Below, piece by piece: positions 1 through 4,992 of a stretch of 5,360 nucleotides of DNA. The position numbers and the translations under genes were made by a program. Source of the stretch: Acidobacteriota bacterium (GTDB taxonomy: Bacteria > Acidobacteriota > Blastocatellia > RBC074); contig JABFSD010000697.1 in assembly GCA_013140935.1 (NCBI GenBank), forward strand, positions 1 to 5,360, in the 5' to 3' direction. The first letter of the stretch is position 1. Each line of letters begins with the position of its first letter. The notes under the pieces were generated by a model, which made no database searches, was not told the origin of the DNA, and worked only from the letters and a program-made list of their open reading frames with translations.

Positions 1-501
1 GATTTGGCGAGTTGGCAAGGTTCGGTGAAAGACAAACCGCTTGGCTGGAATCTCGTAGACGGCGTAATGACCAACGAACCCCAAGCCAACAACCTCGTCT
101 CGCTGCATCGCTTCGAGGATTTCAAGATTCAGTGCGAATATAAAGTCGAGAAAGGCAGCAACAGCGGCATCTATTTGCGCGGACGTTATGAGTTGCAGGT
201 ACTCGATGATTTCGGCAAGCCCGCTGAATCTCACGGACACATGGCGCTGTATTCGCGGGTCGCTCCCAAAGTGAACGCCAGCAAGCCCGTCGGCGAATGG
301 CAAATGATGGAAGCCATCATCATCGGCAATCGTTTATCGGTCTGGCTTAACGGACAAAAAGTCCACGACAACATCGTCATCGAAGGCATCACCGGCGGTG
401 CGCTCGACAGCCGCGAAGCCGAACCCGGCCCGATCATGATTCAAGGCGATCACGAAACGGTTTTCTTCCGCAAAGTGATTGTGACGCCGATCATCAAGTG
501 A
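1..501 (+). CDS. DUF1080 (3-keto-disaccharide hydrolase-like) protein, C-terminal part
   Basis: The frame is open from the first base to TGA at 499-501, giving about 166 residues. It begins D-L-A-S-W, which matches the 'GKDLxxW' opening of DUF1080 domains, so the true start lies upstream and the TTG at position 4 is unlikely to be the start. Family signatures are visible: the strand GSNSGIYLRGRYELQ (about residues 52-66), WQMMEAIIIGNRLSVWLNG (about 100-118) and a closing GPIMIQGDH...VFFRKVIVTPI. This is a concanavalin/LamG-like beta-sandwich. Family members are generally secreted or periplasmic and are annotated as 3-keto-glycoside hydrolases in sugar catabolism. Any signal peptide is outside the window. 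The C-terminus looks complete. No downstream partner is visible: the next 105 bp (502-606) hold only weak dyads and no convincing terminator. Family assignment is firm; the exact substrate cannot be told. Confidence 0.9.
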   Translation, partial: DLASWQGSVKDKPLGWNLVDGVMTNEPQANNLVSLHRFEDFKIQCEYKVEKGSNSGIYLRGRYELQVLDDFGKPAESHGHMALYSRVAPKVNASKPVGEWQMMEAIIIGNRLSVWLNGQKVHDNIVIEGITGGALDSREAEPGPIMIQGDHETVFFRKVIVTPIIK

Positions 502-606
502 GTTTCGTCCACGAAGCCGCACGAAGGAAGACAAGAAGGCGGCGGTGATTTGATTTCATGTGTGCCTTTTGGCGCTTGCAAATCAAAAAGCACAAATTAA
601 GGTTTT

Positions 607-938
607 ATGTCAGAAGAACGGAAAAGTTTGACGGGTTCGTTATTCAAAGGGTTGACGGGCAAGGCGGTATATTGGCATCGGCGTCTTTCCTCAGCCGGAA
701 GCATGCAACGACACCCGCAACCGATTATCTATTTCGACCCCGTGCTGTAGGGCGAGCTTTATCTGCCGTTGCGCGATCTGGTGATCTTCAATCAGATACG
801 ACTCGATCCTGAAGTTCATACGTTGACCTGGCCGAACGGAGCCGATTTCGATCCGCGACGCTGCAAGATTGGCCGTCGCTGGCGCAACGGTTAAGCGAAC
901 GCGCGCAGCACTGGCAAACCGAGCTACAGGCCGCTTAA
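607..938 (+). pseudogene. DUF2442-like protein, broken by an in-frame stop and a frameshift
   Basis: From ATG at 607 the frame reads to TAG at 748-750. After the TAG it continues GELYLPLRDLVIFNQIRLDP and then EVHTLTWPNGADFDP (up to 855), the typical DUF2442 C-terminal pattern ('PLRD..xF.qvrvdpexxTixWPNGADxdP'). The reading then has to move to the frame of 855-857, giving ATLQDWPSLAQRL, SERAQHWQTELQAA and TAA at 936-938. This equals loss of one base around 853-856. The TAG would be CAG (Gln) after one transition. Residues before about 730 (MSEERKSLTGSLFKG...) do not resemble the family N-terminus, so the 5' part may be replaced or unrelated, and the start at 607 is only the frame's first ATG. 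DUF2442 proteins are small, poorly characterised, and often sit beside DUF4160 in toxin-antitoxin-like pairs; no such partner is visible. A sequencing or assembly error could mimic the frameshift, but two independent lesions make decay more likely. Confidence 0.7.
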
Positions 939-939
939 C
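890..939. repeat. 8-bp inverted repeat between convergent gene ends
   Basis: GTTAAGCG (890-897) and CGCTTAAC (932-939) are perfect inverted copies separated by 34 nt. They lie at the 3' end of the DUF2442 remnant, just past the stop of the large minus-strand gene. A hairpin here could end or protect either transcript, but there is no T-tract on either strand and the loop is long, so it is not called a terminator. Chance is a real alternative. Confidence 0.3.
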
Positions 940-944
940 AGCCA

Positions 945-3900
945 TCATCGCAACAGCCGCTCCCGCATCCGCCACAAATTCGTCGCCGTGAACGGTTCGC
1001 CGTCAAAGACGATCTGCTTTGCGGCTTTGTCCTGCTTCTGCAAATAGTCGGTCACGTTCATCCAGCGAATCACGCCGTCTGAAGTGCGAATGACCAGCAT
1101 CACCGGATATTCCTGCGCAGTCCAATAGTCAGCCCAGCGCGCTTTCTTGAGCTTGAAGACTTCGCGTCCGTCCTTGCGCTGTTCCAGATAGGAATCGCCC
1201 GATTTCAGTTGCAGGTAAACGCGCTGTCCGCTGGCATTGCCCTCGTGGTCTTTGAATTCGATCTCGCCGTCAATGCCCCAATCAGAGTTCGCCACAGGCC
1301 GAAAGAGTTGTCCCGCTTCGCCCGCAATCGCGAAGGCGTGGCCGAGCAGGATCAATTCGCGGCTCTCGTTGTCAATCGCGCGGCGGGCTTGTTCGTCCAT
1401 CGCGCGCACGACGGCTTGCGTCTCTTCCGAAGCGAATTTCTGTTCGATCAAATCCCACAGCGGCACGCGCTGCTCGCAATCAACGCAAACAATTTCTTTC
1501 TTCCCGTCGGCCAGTTTCTTGCGCACCGTTTCGTGATTGGTCACGGGCGTGCCGCATTGGCCGCAAACGTAATGGCGCGTACGCAACACGTCGGGGTCTT
1601 TCGCCCGCAGGTGGTCATGCACGTAGCGGATGAAATTGACCTGCGTCTCGACCGCCACGCCCGGCGCGCAATAGACGGTGAGTTCGCCCGCGCCTTCTGA
1701 CTTGCGCGTCAGCTTCAGCCCTACGCGCTGCCCAGCGGGCGTCTTGAAATCGGCGGCGAAGCGCCAGAGTTGGTCTTTCTCGAATTGCGTCGTGTGATGC
1801 AACCGCACGACCAGCGTGGCGTAAATCTCATCCAGCATCCCGCTGAAATTGTATGTCACCAGCGCCGCCGGATGATCGCCCATCGCGGGTCGTTCGCGTT
1901 TGAAATAGGACGGGAAGACGAGCAGCGAACCTAGCTCTGAGGCTTCGTGCAAACACAGCCCGTGGTCAACGAAAGTCTGGTGCATCGCCCGCAAGACGAT
2001 CTGCTCTTCGTCGCGCGGCAGCCGCTGCATGTCCTGATAATCAAGCGCGCCGTCGAGTACGTCGGCTTCGCGGATGCTGCCCAACTCGTCTGGGTGAGCG
2101 CGCACCTTGCGTATCACGGCGGCGGCATAACCGTTGATGCGTTCGGGTTGCAGCAAGACGAAATCGCCGAACTCCAATTGCCAAACCGCGCCGGGGCCAG
2201 CCAGCAATCCGACCACGGCGCGCAACTCTTCGAGCGTGAAGTTTTCAGTTGGGAACGCAGCCGCTGGGTACGCAGCCGCCCCCGGCTGCTTTGTAGAAGG
2301 TGCGGAGCTTCTTTTTTCCCAAGCCTGTTCCAACAACCGCATTTCGAGTTGCTGTTTCAACTCGCCCACCCGCAACAGCACTTTGCCTTCGTCCTTGAGC
2401 CTGACGATCTCTTCCTTGAGCAGCCGGAAGATGTGCGGCGAAGCCGTCCACGGAATCTCGTCCCAGGGAATGTGGCGAATGATCGCCTCGCGCAAATCGT
2501 TGCAACCCGCTCCCGTTTGCGCGCTGGTTTCGAGATAAACGGCGAACGAGCGTTCATCGCGGAAACGTTCAATGCCTTCGCGGCTGACCATCAACCCACC
2601 GCGATCACACCGCCCCGCGACCAGCAACTTTTTGAAAGGCCGTCGCGCCGCCCGTTGCAAATCACGATCCCACTGGCCCAGCCCCTCAAACGGATTGTCG
2701 GCTTGCGGGTTAAAGACCAGCACCGCCAACGCGGTCTCGTCCATGAAAAGCTGATGAACCAGCCGATAATCAGATTGCCCAGCGAAATCCCACAGCCAGA
2801 TTTCGCGTTCGATGTCGCGCGTGCTGGCATCGTGCGGCAGTTTCACTCGTGTAGCCCATTCGTCAGAGAGGTGCGTAACCTTCGCACCATCGGTCGAGAT
2901 AGCCGGCTCAAAGCGATCTTCGGTGAGCCGCAACGCCAACCCCGATTTGCCAACGCCGCTGTCGCCCACCAGCAGCACTTTGGCGTTGGTGTAATGTGCA
3001 GCCTCAGACTTGGCAAGTTGCTCGTCATATGGCGGCATCTCCCACACTCGAATGGTCTCATCCGCTGAACCAGAGATGATAAATCGCCCGTCCGGCGTAA
3101 CTGCCACAGTACGTACATGATCTATGTGGCCTTCGAGTGTAGTGAGACATCGTCCAGAAAAGAGATCCCACACCCTTACTGTATTGTCAGCAGAAGCAGA
3201 GACGATACGCCGACCATCCGGCGTAACTGCTAAGCAATTCACGCTATGGGTGTGTCCTTCAAGTGTAGCGAGACAGCGCTCGGAATCTAGTTCCCACACT
3301 CGCACCGTTTTGTCCTCAGAGCCGGATACGATGCACCGGCCATCTGGCGTTACTGCCAATCCCCAAACAGATCCCGTGTGCCCTCTGAGCGTAGCGAGAC
3401 AACGCTCGGAATCTAGCTCCCACACTCGCACGGTACTATCCTCCGAGCCAGAAATTACGCACCGACCATCAGGTGTGACCGCCACCACGTACACATCATC
3501 ATAATGCGCTGAAATCGTAGCGAGTCTTCGATCAGTATCAAACTCCCAAACCCGAACAGTTTCATCTCGAGAACACGAGAGGATATTTTTGCCATTCGGT
3601 GTCATCGCCACTCCATACACACCACCAGTGTGGCCTTTCAAAGTGGCGAGGCAACGCCCAGAACGAAGCCCCCACACGCTCACAGAATTGTCAGCAGATC
3701 CCGTGATGATGAAGCGGCCATCTGGCGTCACTGCAACTCCATATACGGAACCAGTATGACCTTCGAGTGTGTTGAGACAGCGACCTGAACTCAACTCCCA
3801 GACTCTTACTGTATTGTCTGAAGAACCAGAAACAACGTGCTGACCATCTGGTGTAACTGCAACTCCATAAACCTTGCCAGTGTGCCCTTTGAAAACTTTG

Positions 3901-4349
3901 CTTGATTGTATTTCGGCTTTCTGTTCGGGCACGCGCTCCGTTTCTGCAGCCGCCGGACGGCAGGCGGCCAACAACCGTGCGTACTGCTCCTCAGAGCGCA
4001 GCCGCCAATCCACATACGCGAATGGCTTGAGCGCGTCCCGCATCTCGGCGTCGTCCAGTCGCACGGGTACGAGTCGGCGCAACTGATTTAGCGGGTCGCG
4101 GAAGCGAACCGCATGCTGCTCGAACGTCACCCACTCCGCCGCCGTAGCGTGCTGCGACAGCAACAGCACGAGCGTCCGCGCTTGCTCCAGTCCCGCAGCT
4201 TGCTGGTTTTTGTCAGAAGCTGCGTCATCGAATACGCCGGGCCACACGCGCAGCCCATCGCGGCGCAACCGCTCGGCCAACGCGCGCGCTTCGCCCCGGT
4301 CGTGCGCGCCGTAGCTCATAAACACATCGTATTGGAATTGCTCGTTCAT
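945..4349 (-). CDS. TIR-WD40-Roc GTPase-COR-like-zinc ribbon-DUF4365 protein (putative NLR/ROCO-like immune protein)
   Basis: This is a 1134-residue cytosolic protein with no signal peptide or membrane segment. TIR domain, residues 6-130: box 1 YDVFMSYGAHD, and E77 in 'EWVTFE' at the place of the catalytic NADase glutamate. WD40, residues 154-438: seven blades, with the blade histidines at 156, 198, 240, 282, 324, 366 and 408, exactly 42 apart. Roc-like GTPase, about 455-630: P-loop GDSGVGKS 462-469, G3 DFAGQ 521-525, G5 ETSA 607-610, and an atypical G4 GRCD 579-582 without the usual N/T-K. COR-like/winged-helix region, about 631-900, with an Ala-Pro linker near 691-700. Zinc ribbon: C929/C932 and C955/C958. 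DUF4365, about 990-1125: NSDWGIDGEIEF and QLK (1047-1049), the D...QxK core of a PD-(D/E)XK-like fold. The ATG at 4347-4349 follows an AGGGG Shine-Dalgarno. Family knowledge supports NAD hydrolysis by TIR and GTP switching by Roc. A role in phage defence or regulated cell death is inferred. The gene stands alone, divergent from the RAYT gene. Confidence 0.93.
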   Translation of the reverse strand: MNEQFQYDVFMSYGAHDRGEARALAERLRRDGLRVWPGVFDDAASDKNQQAAGLEQARTLVLLLSQHATAAEWVTFEQHAVRFRDPLNQLRRLVPVRLDDAEMRDALKPFAYVDWRLRSEEQYARLLAACRPAAAETERVPEQKAEIQSSKVFKGHTGKVYGVAVTPDGQHVVSGSSDNTVRVWELSSGRCLNTLEGHTGSVYGVAVTPDGRFIITGSADNSVSVWGLRSGRCLATLKGHTGGVYGVAMTPNGKNILSCSRDETVRVWEFDTDRRLATISAHYDDVYVVAVTPDGRCVISGSEDSTVRVWELDSERCLATLRGHTGSVWGLAVTPDGRCIVSGSEDKTVRVWELDSERCLATLEGHTHSVNCLAVTPDGRRIVSASADNTVRVWDLFSGRCLTTLEGHIDHVRTVAVTPDGRFIISGSADETIRVWEMPPYDEQLAKSEAAHYTNAKVLLVGDSGVGKSGLALRLTEDRFEPAISTDGAKVTHLSDEWATRVKLPHDASTRDIEREIWLWDFAGQSDYRLVHQLFMDETALAVLVFNPQADNPFEGLGQWDRDLQRAARRPFKKLLVAGRCDRGGLMVSREGIERFRDERSFAVYLETSAQTGAGCNDLREAIIRHIPWDEIPWTASPHIFRLLKEEIVRLKDEGKVLLRVGELKQQLEMRLLEQAWEKRSSAPSTKQPGAAAYPAAAFPTENFTLEELRAVVGLLAGPGAVWQLEFGDFVLLQPERINGYAAAVIRKVRAHPDELGSIREADVLDGALDYQDMQRLPRDEEQIVLRAMHQTFVDHGLCLHEASELGSLLVFPSYFKRERPAMGDHPAALVTYNFSGMLDEIYATLVVRLHHTTQFEKDQLWRFAADFKTPAGQRVGLKLTRKSEGAGELTVYCAPGVAVETQVNFIRYVHDHLRAKDPDVLRTRHYVCGQCGTPVTNHETVRKKLADGKKEIVCVDCEQRVPLWDLIEQKFASEETQAVVRAMDEQARRAIDNESRELILLGHAFAIAGEAGQLFRPVANSDWGIDGEIEFKDHEGNASGQRVYLQLKSGDSYLEQRKDGREVFKLKKARWADYWTAQEYPVMLVIRTSDGVIRWMNVTDYLQKQDKAAKQIVFDGEPFTATNLWRMRERLLR
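2250..2279 (-). repeat. 15-bp in-frame tandem duplication in the linker
   Basis: Two adjacent 15-bp copies (2250-2264 and 2265-2279) share 14 of 15 bases. In the minus-strand gene they encode AAAYP-AAAFP (residues 691-700), an Ala/Pro-rich linker between the GTPase-proximal helices and the following winged-helix-like region. The duplication keeps the frame and probably only lengthens a flexible hinge. Confidence 0.75.
3036..3890 (-). repeat. Seven 126-bp WD40 blade repeats inside the large gene
   Basis: Residues 154-438 consist of seven GH-x-V-AVTPDGxxxxSGSxDxTVRVWE blades at an invariant 42-residue (126-bp) period, enough to close one seven-bladed propeller. The fourth and fifth blades keep a nearly identical DNA stretch: 3268-3308 and 3394-3434 are 41 nt each with three differences, exactly 126 bp apart. 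That points to recent duplication or gene conversion. The block is visibly lower in GC than the TIR and Roc segments on either side. Confidence 0.93.
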
Positions 4350-4354
4350 GCGTT

Positions 4355-4359
4355 CCCCT
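4355..4359 (-). promoter_or_regulatory. Ribosome binding site of the TIR-WD40-Roc gene
   Basis: On the minus strand AGGGG (plus-strand CCCCT, 4355-4359) lies 5 nt before the ATG at 4349-4347. It is a good Shine-Dalgarno match at normal spacing and supports this start, which also places the TIR domain at the very N-terminus as expected. Confidence 0.75.
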
Positions 4360-4379
4360 ATGGCAATCGTAGCTTCACG

Positions 4380-4406
4380 TAGCGAGAATTTGCTGCGGTA
4401 CGGTTG
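4380..4406. repeat. Possible decayed REP element
   Basis: TGCGGTACGGTTG (4394-4406) recurs exactly at 4806-4818, where it is the end of the left REP plus the inter-REP loop of the third unit. The preceding TAGCGA (4380-4385) also resembles the loop and stem of the last REP (4957-4962). The spacing is out of phase with the 160-bp period and no good hairpin is left. It could be a remnant of an older array edge inside the leader of the minus-strand gene, or chance. Confidence 0.3.
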
Positions 4407-4432
4407 ATACCGCGCGGCGGAGTATTTGTCAG
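4404..4432 (-). promoter_or_regulatory. Candidate sigma70-type promoter of the TIR-WD40-Roc gene
   Basis: On the minus strand CTGACA (4432-4427; 5 of 6 to the -35 consensus) is followed after 17 bp by TATCAA (4409-4404; 4 of 6 to the -10 consensus). The -10 lies about 54 bp before the start codon. An overlapping alternative is TTGATT-17-AATACT a little further upstream. Consensus matches this weak arise by chance, so this is only a candidate. Confidence 0.3.
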
Positions 4433-4467
4433 GCTCGCCTTTGAATCAATGGTTCGCTTGATCAGCA

Positions 4468-4529
4468 ACGCAACTTTGGCGAAGTTGCGCTACGGCGGCA
4501 ACGGTAGCGCAACTTCGCCAAAGTTGCGT
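4468..4529. repeat. REP pair (BIME-like), unit 1
   Basis: Perfect 26-bp inverted arms 4468-4493 and 4504-4529 flank a 10-nt loop (GGCGGCAACG). Each arm is itself a hairpin: left stem 4469-4476/4482-4489 followed by CTAC (GTAG on the minus strand), and right GTAG 4504-4507 followed by stem 4508-4515/4521-4528. The pair could also extrude as one cruciform. Confidence 0.9.
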
Positions 4530-4627
4530 CGCTCGGCATTTGACGCATTGATTGTTACGCGAACGCTGGGCTGAATGTGTTGGCTTGCAGAGCTGTCCGT
4601 TCCGCATAAATATTCGCATCGTGACCA

Positions 4628-4689
4628 GCGCAACTTTGGCGAAGTTGCGCTACTGTTGCTGCGGTAGCGCAACTTCGCCAAAGTTGCGT
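4628..4689. repeat. REP pair (BIME-like), unit 2
   Basis: Arms 4629-4653 and 4664-4688 are perfect 25-bp inverted copies around a different 10-nt loop (TGTTGCTGCG). Both GTAG feet are intact, on the minus strand at 4653-4650 and on the plus strand at 4664-4667. Only the outermost base differs from unit 1. Confidence 0.9.
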
Positions 4690-4746
4690 CGCGCGGCATT
4701 TGACGCATTGATTGTTACGCGCACGCTGGGCTGAATGTGTTGGCTT

Positions 4747-4765
4747 GCGGAGCCGTCCGCTCCGC
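4747..4765. repeat. Third hairpin in the unit 2 spacer
   Basis: GCGGAGC (4747-4753) and GCTCCGC (4759-4765) form a perfect 7-bp stem with a 5-nt loop. The matching sites in unit 1 (4587-4605) and unit 3 (4907-4925) have one A-C mismatch and one G-T pair, so the stem is imperfect there. Confidence 0.6.
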
Positions 4766-4787
4766 ATAAATATTCGCTACGTGACCG

Positions 4788-4849
4788 GTGCAACCTTGGC
4801 GAGGTTGCGGTACGGTTGCGACGGTAGCGCAACTTCGCCAAAGTTGCGT
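4788..4849. repeat. REP pair (BIME-like), unit 3, diverged left arm
   Basis: The right REP (GTAG 4824-4827, stem 4828-4835/4841-4848) is identical to the other units. The left REP (4789-4813) differs: stem bases 4795 and 4803 are C and G where other copies have T and A, so pairing is kept. Its foot is GTAC (4810-4813) rather than CTAC, which removes the minus-strand GTAG. The 10-nt loop is GGTTGCGACG. Confidence 0.88.
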
Positions 4850-4947
4850 CGCCTGGCATTTAACGCATTGATTGTTACGCGCACGCTGGGCTGGTTGTGT
4901 TGGCTTGCAGAGCTGTCCGTTCCGCATAAATATTCGCATCGTGACCA

Positions 4948-4973
4948 ACGCAACTTTAGCGAAGTTGCGCTAC
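4948..4973. repeat. Single REP (unit 4, truncated) in the RAYT leader
   Basis: Stem 4949-4956/4962-4969 with loop TAGCG (G to A at 4958 compared with the other copies) and CTAC at 4970-4973. The partner REP expected from 4984 on is absent; that position holds the RBS region and the start of the RAYT gene. If the leader is transcribed, this hairpin sits 12-13 nt before the Shine-Dalgarno. Confidence 0.85.
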
Positions 4974-4981
4974 CGTTGCGC

Positions 4982-4985
4982 GAGG
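4982..4985 (+). promoter_or_regulatory. Ribosome binding site of the RAYT gene
   Basis: GAGG lies 7 nt before ATG 4993-4995 and is the only purine-rich Shine-Dalgarno-like sequence nearby. It supports this start. A short dyad (GCGA...TCGC, about 4980-4991) overlaps it and might partly mask it. Confidence 0.55.
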
Positions 4986-4992
4986 TTTCGCT

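Larger units (their letters stand above)
4468..4973. repeat. 160-bp tandem array of paired REP elements (3.2 units)
   Basis: Units run 4468-4627, 4628-4787, 4788-4947 and a truncated 4948-4973, with an exact 160-bp period and no indels. Each full unit has two head-to-head REP hairpins about 62 bp across, then a 98-bp spacer. That spacer is well conserved, with an AT-rich patch (CATAAATATTCG) near its end. Each REP has an 8-bp stem (CGCAACTT/AAGTTGCG), a 5-nt loop and a GTAG at its 5' foot, the guide tetranucleotide expected of RAYT-linked REPs. Seven REPs are present in total, four left and three right. The array fills the gap between the divergent TIR-WD40-Roc and RAYT genes and ends 19 bp before the RAYT start codon. 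Confidence 0.92.

Noticed and set aside
4..6. TTG as the start codon of the DUF1080 gene
   Set aside because: The frame is open to the window edge and the residues D-L-A-S-W match the inside of the domain, so the gene begins upstream.
546..590. Rho-independent terminator after the DUF1080 gene
   Set aside because: There is a 7-bp dyad (TGATTTG 546-552 / CAAATCA 579-585) and a small GTGCC-TTTT-GGCGC hairpin, but the stems are weak and no T-tract follows.
558..812. 84-codon plus-strand frame as a real gene
   Set aside because: It runs across the DUF2442 remnant in another frame, has no RBS, and the recognisable protein similarity is in the frame of 607/748 instead.
1209..1700. 163-codon plus-strand frame opposite the DUF4365/zinc-ribbon region
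   Set aside because: Shadow of the minus-strand gene; no family pattern and no RBS.
1947..3068. Long open frame (373 codons) on the plus strand inside the large gene
   Set aside because: It is exactly antisense to well-recognised Roc/COR coding sequence, has no domain-like pattern, and long antisense frames are expected in GC-rich genes.
4468..4973. CRISPR array
   Set aside because: The period is 160 bp with conserved, not unique, spacers, and the repeats are paired REP hairpins with GTAG feet.
4468..4973. Integron attC sites
   Set aside because: Arms do not fit the RYYYAAC/GTTRRRY cores, no integrase or cassette genes lie between repeats, and the units are tandem and non-coding.
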